In this document: positions 1 through 5,354 of the stretch, piece by piece
Position numbering within the stretch: position 1 is the stretch's first letter
How the letters are laid out: the number at the start of each line of letters is the position of its first letter
Assembly (NCBI GenBank): GCA_016840595.1
Contig: JAEOSA010000142.1
Location: forward strand, 1-5,495
Source of the DNA: Candidatus Hermodarchaeota archaeon
GTDB taxonomy: Archaea; Asgardarchaeota; Hermodarchaeia; Hermodarchaeales; Hermodarchaeaceae
Direction of reading: 5' to 3'
DNA: 5,495 nt
Translations under genes and position numbers: made by a program
The notes under the pieces: model-generated
Databases searched by the model: none
What the model was told of the DNA's origin: nothing
Seen by the model: only the letters and a program-made list of their open reading frames with translations

Positions 1-445
1 TATATGGATGATGTGCCGTACTCTCTGTATCTGCGTTTTGGTAGAAAAGAAACATCAGAGCAAATCCAACTTGTTGCGGTCCATCAAGACCAAAATATGG
101 ATCTGAGAGAAGAGGGAAGGGATGGTCTCCCGTGTTTTGAATGATGGTTTGTCCTTTCCCTGCGCCCTTGAAAGTACCATCGAAATTCACAGCAACGATT
201 TCCTTGTTCAGATAGAAGGTACCCGGACCTAACTTTACTGTACTCCCTCTATGTTCAACAGCATTGTCAAAAGCGGTCTGAATCTGGAGTGTATCGGTGA
301 CGCCCGATGTATCTCCAGATTCGGTTACAAAATACGTTCGGTGTCCTCGCCAAGCCGTACTAGTTCCAATGGAGACGCTGGCTAGAGCTAATAGAAAACA
401 CAGCCCAATCGCTATTGTAATCACTTTACGCGTTTTTAATCTCAT
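1..445 (-). CDS. Exported right-handed beta-helix (pectate-lyase-like fold) protein, N-terminal part, cut by window edge
   Basis: An open frame of 148 codons starts at ATG 445-443 and runs without a stop off the left edge. The start is well supported: GGAGG at 458-454 lies 8 nt upstream. Residues 1-7 (MRLKTRK) are basic, residues 8-26 are strongly hydrophobic, and a small-residue stretch (TSTA, 28-31) follows. That is a signal peptide or N-terminal anchor, so the protein acts outside the cytoplasm. Residues about 50-104 resemble the entry strand of pectate-lyase-type beta-helix proteins: an acidic T-D-T-L-Q start, the helix QTAFDNAVE, then VKLGPGTFYL, then FKGAGKGQTIIQN. In such proteins this region caps the solenoid and precedes the repeats, which here lie outside the window. 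Substrate and enzymatic activity cannot be read from this part; related proteins include polysaccharide lyases, hydrolases and non-catalytic surface proteins. It lies downstream of the regulator gene on the same strand, but with its own likely promoter. Confidence 0.8.
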   Translation of the reverse strand, partial: MRLKTRKVITIAIGLCFLLALASVSIGTSTAWRGHRTYFVTESGDTSGVTDTLQIQTAFDNAVEHRGSTVKLGPGTFYLNKEIVAVNFDGTFKGAGKGQTIIQNTGDHPFPLLSDPYFGLDGPQQVGFALMFLFYQNADTESTAHHPY

Positions 446-465
446 TAGTATTCCCTCCAACTGGT

Positions 466-489
466 CGCCCCTCCAATTATGGGGAGGCG
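466..489 (-). promoter_or_regulatory. Hairpin in the presumed 5' leader of the beta-helix gene
   Basis: On the minus strand CGCCUCCCC (489-481) pairs with GGAGGGGCG (474-466) across the loop AUAAUU. The stem is nine positions long with one U.G wobble and one C.A mismatch. The hairpin ends 20 nt before the start codon. Its 3' arm carries a second Shine-Dalgarno-like GGAGG, and its 5' arm (CCUCCCC) could instead pair with the true ribosome binding site at 458-453. A translational switch is possible but only inferred. Confidence 0.4.
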
Positions 490-523
490 CCGTTGTTGCG
501 TCCTGTTTAGGTCCAGAACCATC

Positions 524-533
524 ATTTAAAAGC
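524..533 (-). promoter_or_regulatory. Candidate TATA box for the beta-helix gene
   Basis: The minus strand reads GCTTTTAAAT here, an archaeal-type TATA element. With the usual spacing of about 26 bp, transcription would begin near 502, giving a leader of roughly 57 nt that contains the hairpin at 466-489. No clear BRE was recognised. The call rests on sequence resemblance alone. Confidence 0.35.
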
Positions 534-636
534 CTGTGAACTATGAGGATTGAAAAATGAAGTAAAAATTCGCTAGTTTTGAGATATTATTATTCAGCTG
601 GTTGATAATCTGAACCGAGAAGGAGTTCTGAAACCC

Positions 637-642
637 AAAAAA
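637..642 (-). terminator. Candidate U-tract terminator after the regulator gene
   Basis: Six consecutive T residues occur on the minus strand 6 nt after the TGA stop (651-649), followed by GGGTTT. Archaeal RNA polymerase can terminate at short U-tracts without a hairpin. The tract is short, so this is weak. Confidence 0.3.
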
Positions 643-648
643 TACCGA

Positions 649-1638
649 TCAGAAGCCATGTTCATTTTTTCCACTATAAAATTCCGCTTCGTGATTTGAT
701 ACCTGTTGTCCTAAATGTTTCCCTAATTGAATGTAACCAGGTCCGACAAAGTATTTTTGAGGTCTGAATATCTCTGAACGAACTTGCTTAGCAAATGGAA
801 CTCCTTTCGTGATTTTTACTATGTCTGAAATCGTTCGAATAGTCTCTGCAGTGCAAAAATGCATGATAGTCGGCTTGTTAGCAAATAGCCAGGCATTCCA
901 ATACGCATCTGGGAATTTCTCATAGACCCACTTAACAGCATCATATGGTTCAATTTTTGTTTCGTCATAATCGATGATAAGCCAAAACGGAATAGAATCC
1001 ATCATGCTCGGTCGCATGTGAACCATGAAGTATAAACCCCCTCCAGTTTGTAGTTCACGGAGAATTTGACCGACTCGTCGTGCGGAGTAGTTAGTCTGCT
1101 TTGCGATATCTCTTGCGGAAATCCGTGCATTTTGCCATAACAACTGGAGGATTTTAAGTTGTGGCTCAGTGAAGGTCACTTTTTGCCCGCGATAAATGTA
1201 TAGTTGACTGGGTGGTACTGGTGAGGGCCCCACAGGTCGTACCAATTGGATATCCACTTCTTTAACACAACTAATCTTCCGGTAAAATCGTCCCAATTCA
1301 AAGAGCCCAGTTGGACCAACAACGTTTCCACCCGATGCAAATTTATGCAGACCAACCCGAACAGCCCCAAATACTGACGGATGTGAGCCCAGTTGAGTGA
1401 TAAATTGCTCATCATGTTCAGTCCCATCAGTGGTCAGGTCAGCATGGGAAATCTCAGCATCACGCATGGCTAAGGATAACTGCACATAGGGTCGACTAAT
1501 GACCCTATTCTCCCATAATTTTGTGACACGTTTTTTGACACTTGTTGCAGTTAGCCCCGTTTTCTTTGCCATCTGTCGATACGTGATACGGCAATTGCCC
1601 ATTAACTCTTGTATGATCTTTTTACTAATTGGATCCAC
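649..1638 (-). CDS. Tandem Lrp/AsnC-like transcriptional regulator with two HTH domains
   Basis: Residue numbers count from an upstream TTG at 1659; the preferred start is GTG at 1638 (residue 8), giving 329 aa. GTG 1638 has GGTG 6 nt upstream and falls just before the first DNA-binding domain, whereas TTG 1659 has no ribosome binding site. Residues 9-54 form an AsnC-type winged helix-turn-helix (KKIIQELMGNCRITYRQMAK, then TGLTATSVKKRV). Residues about 60-141 resemble the Lrp sensor (RAM) fold, ending in LFELGRFYRKISCVKEVDI. A second HTH follows at 163-205 (LKILQLLWQNARISARDIAK, then TNYSARRVGQIL), and residues 224-302 form a second sensor-like segment. This is about twice the length of ordinary Lrp proteins (140-170 aa), consistent with an HTH-sensor-HTH-sensor duplication. 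The effector and targets are unknown. It lies downstream of the permease on the same strand, so control of that gene, of itself, or of the exported protein is plausible but unproven. Confidence 0.85.
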   Translation of the reverse strand: MDPISKKIIQELMGNCRITYRQMAKKTGLTATSVKKRVTKLWENRVISRPYVQLSLAMRDAEISHADLTTDGTEHDEQFITQLGSHPSVFGAVRVGLHKFASGGNVVGPTGLFELGRFYRKISCVKEVDIQLVRPVGPSPVPPSQLYIYRGQKVTFTEPQLKILQLLWQNARISARDIAKQTNYSARRVGQILRELQTGGGLYFMVHMRPSMMDSIPFWLIIDYDETKIEPYDAVKWVYEKFPDAYWNAWLFANKPTIMHFCTAETIRTISDIVKITKGVPFAKQVRSEIFRPQKYFVGPGYIQLGKHLGQQVSNHEAEFYSGKNEHGF

Positions 1639-1684
1639 TAGAAACACCGAGAAGCCCAATTTTGGGTTACTACTACTCTAATCG

Positions 1685-1691
1685 ATAAATA
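1685..1691 (-). promoter_or_regulatory. Candidate TATA box of the regulator gene
   Basis: The minus strand reads TATTTAT, centred at 1688, which predicts a transcription start near 1662 and a leader of about 24 nt to the GTG start at 1638. It overlaps the palindrome ATCGAT (1681-1686) at its downstream edge. A second AT-rich candidate (TATAAATCATAT, 1720-1709) lies further upstream, so the choice between them is uncertain. Confidence 0.4.
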
Positions 1692-1780
1692 TCCATCGTG
1701 TTGTTTCTATATGATTTATACTCGAACGATGAGTTAGATGATAATGAGAAAGTAGGGTAGCAATGTTCAAGGTTTTTTGA

Positions 1781-2974
1781 TTATTTTTCGCGTAATAGGA
1801 TAATTGGAATCAATGTTAATTCTAAAATTAACGCTAGAAAAATGAACCCAAGGATAAGAGCGCCTGTTAATTCAACCAAATACCCTACCATTAATGGTCC
1901 GATAAACCCACCACTTGCCCCAAAAGTCGTTAATAATCCAGTGGCAGTGCCCATGTACTTTGCGCCAATAGTTGGAAAATCCATGAGTATTACGAGGAGA
2001 AGCGGCCATACTCCAGCATAACTAAATCCAAACAGGATTAACACGACGATTAATGGCAATCCAAAAGCCCATATCACGAAATACACCCAAAGACCTTGAA
2101 TCAGAAGTAGTATGAAGAGCAGTATCTTTCTCGAACCGGTTTTTCCGATTCTAGGAATAATAATGCTGCCAAAAATCCCGAACCAAAGTGGTATCGACGC
2201 CATAATTCCAGCTGCAGCGGGTGTCATACCCTTCGTTTCAAGTAATGTAGGAAGCCACCCATTGAAGCCAAAGTTTGCAATTGAAAACAGAAAGGCGACA
2301 AATCCTATTAACCAAATGTATTTTTCTTTCACCAGTGTTGATGTGCTCTCTTTCAAAGCACTTAACAAAGGTTCTTCGATTTGAGTCTGGGATAGTTCTT
2401 TACTGAATATTAGCCAGAGAGCAGCGAATAGAAACCCGAGAAGCCCGTAAAGTAAAAATGCATTTCGCCAAGTTCCTAACAGTGGCACCACAAGGGCGTT
2501 AGTAATTATCAGAACAATACCACTTCCAATAGCAAATCCAGCTACGTAGATTCCCGAAGCAGCAGCCCGTTCGTTACCAAAAAACCACAAAGCAATAGTT
2601 TTTGCCAAGCCAACAATGATTAAGGTATTTCCAATTCCAAAGATTGACACAAAGAGGATCATAGTTTCAAAATTAATCGCGAAGGTCCGTAAAAACGCCG
2701 ATAACGCAATGAAGACAAATCCTGTGAAAGTTGCTAGCTTAAGATTAATTCGATCGAATAGGAGACCCACGGGAACCGCCAATGGAACCACCATCAACGT
2801 CCCAATCCCGAGAATGACACCCATTTGAATTGGTGTTAAACCTAAATCCGTTGCAATCTGAGTAACCAAGGGAGGCAGCGAGGACCCAACCATGCCCGCG
2901 CTAAAATAACCAAGCCACGCAAGACTAAGAATTACCCACCGATAAGGCTCCGCATTGCTTTCATCTTTACTCAT
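1781..2974 (-). CDS. Major facilitator superfamily permease, NarK/CynX-like
   Basis: An integral membrane secondary transporter with about 12 hydrophobic segments. Residue numbers count from TTG 2980: segments lie near 14-35, 51-70, 82-100, 105-127, 140-161, 169-192, 220-243, 255-275, 285-303, 308-330, 345-368 and 372-395, with a longer polar loop (193-219) between the two six-helix halves. The MFS motif A is seen as GLLFDRINLK (72-81), with a degenerate copy IPRIGKTGSRK (275-285) in the second half. LAKTIALWFFGNERAAASGI (125-144) resembles the W-F-x-x-x-E-R-A-x-A-x-G-I segment of NarK- and CynX-type carriers, suggesting small anions or organic acids, but the substrate cannot be assigned. The start is ambiguous: ATG 2974 is the commoner codon, yet GGAG at 2993-2990 is 9 nt from an in-frame TTG at 2980 and 15 nt from the ATG. 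The TAA stop is about 142 nt before the regulator start. It has its own TATA box. Confidence 0.9.
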   Translation of the reverse strand: MSKDESNAEPYRWVILSLAWLGYFSAGMVGSSLPPLVTQIATDLGLTPIQMGVILGIGTLMVVPLAVPVGLLFDRINLKLATFTGFVFIALSAFLRTFAINFETMILFVSIFGIGNTLIIVGLAKTIALWFFGNERAAASGIYVAGFAIGSGIVLIITNALVVPLLGTWRNAFLLYGLLGFLFAALWLIFSKELSQTQIEEPLLSALKESTSTLVKEKYIWLIGFVAFLFSIANFGFNGWLPTLLETKGMTPAAAGIMASIPLWFGIFGSIIIPRIGKTGSRKILLFILLLIQGLWVYFVIWAFGLPLIVVLILFGFSYAGVWPLLLVILMDFPTIGAKYMGTATGLLTTFGASGGFIGPLMVGYLVELTGALILGFIFLALILELTLIPIILLREK

Positions 2975-3001
2975 CTGCAATTGAAACCACTCCGCAACTA
3001 C

Positions 3002-3016
3002 AGGAATCGATTTCCT
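3002..3016. promoter_or_regulatory. Candidate operator between TATA box and start of the permease gene
   Basis: AGGAA-TCGAT-TTCCT is an inverted repeat with perfect 5-bp arms, and its centre overlaps an ATCGAT palindrome. It directly abuts the permease TATA box and covers the stretch between TATA and the predicted transcription start, where a bound protein would block initiation. A palindrome of this size fits a dimeric HTH protein such as the neighbouring Lrp-like regulator. No protein is shown to bind it. Confidence 0.35.
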
Positions 3017-3027
3017 ATATTAAATAA
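3016..3027 (-). promoter_or_regulatory. Candidate TATA box of the permease gene
   Basis: The minus strand carries ATTTAATATA, centred near 3021. A start of transcription 26 bp downstream would fall near 2995, just before the GGAG ribosome binding site at 2993-2990. That leaves a leader of about 15-21 nt depending on the start codon used. Confidence 0.5.
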
Positions 3028-3086
3028 TAGACTTAGCCGATGGGGGTTTCCGATTTAAAAAAGCATGCTCATCAAATTCTGAATAA

Positions 3087-3100
3087 CGAAAACGAAAAAG
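3087..3100 (-). terminator. T-rich terminator of tRNA-Thr
   Basis: Immediately after the encoded CCA the minus strand reads CTTTTTCGTTTTCG, two T-tracts of five and four. Such tracts directly after tRNA genes are typical archaeal termination signals. Confidence 0.55.
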
Positions 3101-3199
3101 TGGAGCCTCGGACGGGGATTGAACCCGCGACCAGCAGCTGTCTCGTCCATTTAATCAATGGAGTACAAGGCTGTCACTCTACCACTGAGCTACCGAGGC
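3101..3199 (-). tRNA. tRNA-Thr(UGU) with a 24-nt intron and encoded CCA
   Basis: The acceptor stem GCCTCGG/CCGAGGC pairs fully, with discriminator T73 at 3104 and CCA encoded at 3103-3101. The D arm is GCTC/GAGT with loop AGTGGTA, and the T arm is GCGGG-TTCAATC-CCCGT with a G.T wobble at its outer pair. The anticodon stem is ACAGC/GCTGC, so its outermost 27-43 pair is an A.C mismatch. Removing the intron at 3163-3140 gives the loop CTTGTAA with anticodon UGU at 3167-3165. U73, G1-C72 and C2-G71 agree with archaeal threonine tRNA. The mature length without CCA is 72 nt. It is transcribed divergently from tRNA-Pro; no convincing TATA box was seen upstream of its 5' end. Confidence 0.95.
3140..3163 (-). 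other. tRNA-Thr intron (bulge-helix-bulge)
   Basis: A 24-nt intron at the canonical 37/38 position. The splice-site fold is complete: 5' bulge UA^C, central 4-bp helix CUUG/CGAG (one U.G), 3' bulge AC^A, and an intron helix UCCAUU/AAUGGA closed by the loop GAUUA. This is the recognition structure of the archaeal tRNA splicing endonuclease, so the host should encode that enzyme. Confidence 0.93.
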
Positions 3200-3263
3200 A
3201 CACTAGTTCAGGTGAGGAAATACTCCTTTTTGACTGTTGCGGCATAACAAGTAGTAACAGTAT

Positions 3264-3303
3264 TAGTGGGGGAAGGATTTTTCAATCCCTCCTCTTACCA
3301 CTA
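3264..3303 (+). repeat. Imperfect inverted repeat / hairpin just upstream of tRNA-Pro
   Basis: TAGTGG (3264-3269) matches CCACTA (3298-3303), and GGATT (3275-3279) pairs with AATCC (3284-3288) around the loop TTTC. The inner stem can extend outward through one A.C mismatch as GGGA/TCCT (3270-3273 with 3290-3293, including one G.T). It occupies the space from about 10 to 49 bp before the tRNA, where a promoter would be expected. Whether it acts as DNA, as a tRNA leader or not at all is unknown. Confidence 0.45.
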
Positions 3304-3312
3304 TCAGGCATT

Positions 3313-3389
3313 GGGCCGGTAGTCTAGTTCGGTATGATGCGAGGTTTGGGACCTCGTGGTCCCGAGTTCAAATCTCGGCCGGCCCACCA
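3313..3389 (+). tRNA. tRNA-Pro(UGG) with encoded CCA
   Basis: All arms fold. The acceptor stem is GGGCCGG/CCGGCCC with discriminator A at 3386 and encoded CCA at 3387-3389. The D arm is GTCT/TGAT with a nine-base loop and a T.T at its innermost pair. The anticodon stem CGAGG/CCTCG encloses TTTGGGA with anticodon UGG at 3347-3349. The T arm is CCGAG-TTCAAAT-CTCGG. There is no intron. The mature length without CCA is 74 nt. A short TTTT at 3391-3394 follows. The 5S gene lies 55 nt downstream in the same direction but has its own promoter. Confidence 0.97.
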
Positions 3390-3414
3390 CTTTTGTTCAT
3401 CCAAGTTTTCACAA

Positions 3415-3425
3415 CACTTTTATAG
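3415..3425 (+). promoter_or_regulatory. TATA box of the 5S rRNA gene
   Basis: TTTTATAG at 3418-3425 is centred about 24 bp before the predicted first base of 5S rRNA at 3445, the expected archaeal spacing for a stable-RNA promoter. It is one of the clearest promoters in the window. Confidence 0.65.
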
Positions 3426-3444
3426 CGGGGGCTATTGGTGCTGT

Positions 3445-3564
3445 GTGGCGCGGTCATAGAAGCTGGGTCACACCCGGTCTCGTCAGATCCCGGAAGTTAA
3501 GCCGGTTTCGTCGCCGTGAGTACTGATATCCGAGAGGCGTCGGGAAAATGGTGAACTGCGCCAC
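3445..3564 (+). rRNA. 5S ribosomal RNA
   Basis: This 120-nt gene is bounded by a ten-pair terminal helix, GTGGCGCGGT with ACTGCGCCAC (one G.T). The diagnostic 5S core GATCCCGGAAGTTAAGCC lies at about 3486-3503, with GAGTACTG and the GGGAAAATGGTGAACTG segment following in the expected order. It sits alone with tRNA genes; no 16S or 23S sequence appears within 3.4 kb on the left or 1.9 kb on the right. The ends were set by the terminal helix and may be off by a base or two. Confidence 0.95.
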
Positions 3565-3577
3565 TTCTTTTCCTTTA
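3565..3577 (+). terminator. T-rich terminator of 5S rRNA
   Basis: TTCTTTTCCTTTA begins directly after the 5S terminal helix. Pyrimidine tracts rich in T of this kind end archaeal stable-RNA transcripts. Confidence 0.5.
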
Positions 3578-3605
3578 ATCTAGTGTGTGAGTTCGTGTAA
3601 CGGTA

Positions 3606-3621
3606 AGCAAAGGTTTTTATG
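3606..3621 (+). promoter_or_regulatory. Candidate BRE/TATA promoter of the DUF1512 gene
   Basis: AGCAAAGG followed by TTTTTATG (3614-3621) resembles a purine-rich BRE plus TATA box. A start about 26 bp downstream would be near 3644, leaving a leader of roughly 25 nt before ATG 3669. Confidence 0.45.
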
Positions 3622-3668
3622 GCACGTTGAAACCGTTCCGGCAGCAGGCTTAATTCCCGTGACCGATT

Positions 3669-4769
3669 ATGATGCAGTTAACGGATTTTAATTGGATTTT
3701 CCAAATAGCGTTTCTGGTCATATTCATGTTCATCTATCTGTATGGCCAGCGGTTACAGACGTATATTTGGACGCGCCAAGCAGAGGCAGGAGTCCGCCAA
3801 ATTGAAGCGCTGTCCACGCAGGGAAAGCAGATTGCCATGCGAGCCTTCAAAGATCTTAAGGTAAAAGAACAGGATATCAAATCAACCCTCGAAGATTTCA
3901 TGGAATTCTTCGTCATTGAACCGGTGAGTATCGATCCTGCTGGTGTCTTAGGGCGGTTGGAACACCTTTTGGACGTGCGGACTGACCGGTACGAAAAATA
4001 CATCCAAAGAATTGCTCCTGATGCATCACCGGAAAAACAAGCCAATGCAGAAAATGTGTTAGCGGGCACTATGGCATTATATTATGTTTTCCGAGTAGTT
4101 CGACATTTCCTCATTATGGGAAAGAAAACTAAAAGCATCTACTGGGTCATGCAGCTCCAAATGCAACTGCCAATGATTATTCAAATGGCTAAAGCCTATT
4201 TTGAAGCCGTCCGTGCTTTCGCGGATGGCAAGCCGATTGGTGATGGAATGGGACCATTAGCTGTTGCCCATTTTGCTCGGGAAATTAAAGCCGGTGAACC
4301 TGAAGTAATCGCAAAGCACACTACGGCTGCTTCTGGAGAATTTGAGGGTAGGAATTTGTGGTTTGTTCGAGCCCAGGGGTATGGCGGGCATGTCGGAAAG
4401 CCAGGTGAAGGCATCCAAATCCTAATTAACCGATACAAGAAGAAGATCACACGAGTCATTACTGTCGATGCTGGTTTGAAATTGGAAGGGGAAGAAAGTG
4501 GACACGTCATTGTAGGTGTTGGTGCGGCCATTGGAGATCCTGGACCCGAGAAATTCAAGATGGAAGACTCGGTTGTAAAATACGATATTCCCATTGATGC
4601 CATAATTATCAAAGAGTCCTTAGAGGATGCACTTGGTCCGATGAAGAAATCCCTTGTGGATGCAGTTCCTAGAGTCGTTGAAAAAATGAAAAACGCAATC
4701 CTACAGCGCACAATAAAAGGCGATACTATCATCATCGCCGGAATCGGAAACACAGGCGGTATTGGTTAA
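3669..4769 (+). CDS. DUF1512-family archaeal membrane-anchored protein, function unknown
   Basis: The 366-aa product has one N-terminal membrane segment (about residues 9-26), then a charged helical region (27-125) and a semi-hydrophobic region (about 131-180). A glycine-containing motif PIGDGMGP lies at 189-196. The C-terminal domain is alpha/beta in character: ILINRYKKKITRVITVDAGL (241-260), HVIVGVGAAIGDPGP (269-283) and a glycine-rich end IIIAGIGNTGGIG (354-366). Length, single anchor and these motifs match my recollection of DUF1512, a family known from archaea with no established biochemical role. The anchor suggests a membrane location with a large soluble part. ATG 3669 is followed at once by a second ATG (3672); GTGA at 3659-3662 is only a weak ribosome binding site. 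The adenylyltransferase gene follows on the same strand. Nothing in the sequence reveals a catalytic site with certainty. Confidence 0.85.
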   Translation: MMQLTDFNWIFQIAFLVIFMFIYLYGQRLQTYIWTRQAEAGVRQIEALSTQGKQIAMRAFKDLKVKEQDIKSTLEDFMEFFVIEPVSIDPAGVLGRLEHLLDVRTDRYEKYIQRIAPDASPEKQANAENVLAGTMALYYVFRVVRHFLIMGKKTKSIYWVMQLQMQLPMIIQMAKAYFEAVRAFADGKPIGDGMGPLAVAHFAREIKAGEPEVIAKHTTAASGEFEGRNLWFVRAQGYGGHVGKPGEGIQILINRYKKKITRVITVDAGLKLEGEESGHVIVGVGAAIGDPGPEKFKMEDSVVKYDIPIDAIIIKESLEDALGPMKKSLVDAVPRVVEKMKNAILQRTIKGDTIIIAGIGNTGGIG

Positions 4770-4848
4770 ATTCATTGAATACCTCTAATTTTGACTCGTG
4801 GTAAAGCTTTTTCAGCAGAACGTTAGAGCAAGGAATGAGGACTGCGTC

Positions 4849-5343
4849 TTGTCTGAAGAACCATATGATTGGGTCGCGATTGGTGGAACTTTCGACAACC
4901 TTCACAAAGGACACAAGACGCTCCTACGCCGAGCTTTTGAATTGGGTAAGAAGGTTCTCATCGGTCTAACGACACAAGATATGGTTAAACATAAACCCGA
5001 CTGGGAGATCATCGCAAGTTATAACGAACGTAAAAGTGAGCTAGAAAAATGGCTGGATGATGAGGGCTTTAGTGATCGATATATCATCCGACCACTCCAC
5101 AATAAATTCGGACCCGCCATTACGATGCCTGAGCTCCAACTCATTGTCGTTAGTGAAGAAACCTGCCCGGTTGCCAAGGAAATCAACGAGATCCGACGAG
5201 AACATAAGCTCCCTCTTTTGCATATTGCCGTTCTTACCATGGTGATGGCGGAGGATAAAATCTCAATTTCTTCAACGCGGATTCGTGCAGGACAAATTGA
5301 TCGTGATGGGCGCCTCATTTACCATGAGGTCGCAGCTCATTAG
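4849..5343 (+). CDS. coaD: Phosphopantetheine adenylyltransferase, archaeal type
   Basis: A cytoplasmic nucleotidyltransferase that converts ATP and 4'-phosphopantetheine to dephospho-CoA and pyrophosphate, the penultimate step of coenzyme A synthesis. Counting from the TTG start, the protein has 164 aa. The Rossmann-like core opens with VAIGGTFDNLHKGH (residues 9-22), whose HKGH is the HxGH ATP-binding signature. It continues with KKVLIGLTT and ends with the second nucleotidyltransferase signature ISSTRIR (140-146). The compact form and lone catalytic domain match archaeal enzymes, which are only distantly related to bacterial CoaD. The start was chosen because GAGG at 4837-4840 lies 8 nt before TTG 4849, and the core begins soon after; a GTG at 4798 would add 17 residues but has no ribosome binding site. 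The gene ends 11 nt before the next reading frame, suggesting cotranscription. Confidence 0.92.
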   Translation: MSEEPYDWVAIGGTFDNLHKGHKTLLRRAFELGKKVLIGLTTQDMVKHKPDWEIIASYNERKSELEKWLDDEGFSDRYIIRPLHNKFGPAITMPELQLIVVSEETCPVAKEINEIRREHKLPLLHIAVLTMVMAEDKISISSTRIRAGQIDRDGRLIYHEVAAH

Positions 5344-5354
5344 TGGAAGCTTTT

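Noticed and set aside
297..539. 80-aa plus-strand frame
   Set aside because: It overlaps the antisense of the beta-helix gene and its leader; the minus-strand reading has a signal peptide, a strong ribosome binding site and family-like motifs, while this one has none.
1176..1427. 83-aa minus-strand frame inside the regulator gene
   Set aside because: It is an alternative frame of a well-supported coding sequence, with no independent start signal. The plus-strand frames at 1499-1681, 2112-2384 and 2616-2828 are likewise shadows.
3200..3312. Possible C/D-box small RNA between the two tRNA genes
   Set aside because: No paired C (RUGAUGA) and D (CUGA) boxes in the right order were found; the only strong feature is the hairpin at 3264-3303.
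3040..3327. 95-aa plus-strand frame containing EPRTGIEPATSS
   Set aside because: This phrase is a well-known false protein produced by translating the complement of a tRNA gene. The frame runs antisense across the tRNA-Thr gene and into the tRNA-Pro gene.
4196..4753. 185-aa minus-strand frame
   Set aside because: It lies wholly antisense to the DUF1512 gene, with serine/proline-rich low-quality composition, no ribosome binding site and no recognisable motif. The same applies to the minus-strand frame at 3734-4069.
5019..5318. Antisense frames over the adenylyltransferase gene (5019-5318, 5041-5223) and a third-frame shadow (5057-5245)
   Set aside because: The plus-strand reading carries both nucleotidyltransferase signatures; these frames carry no recognisable motif.
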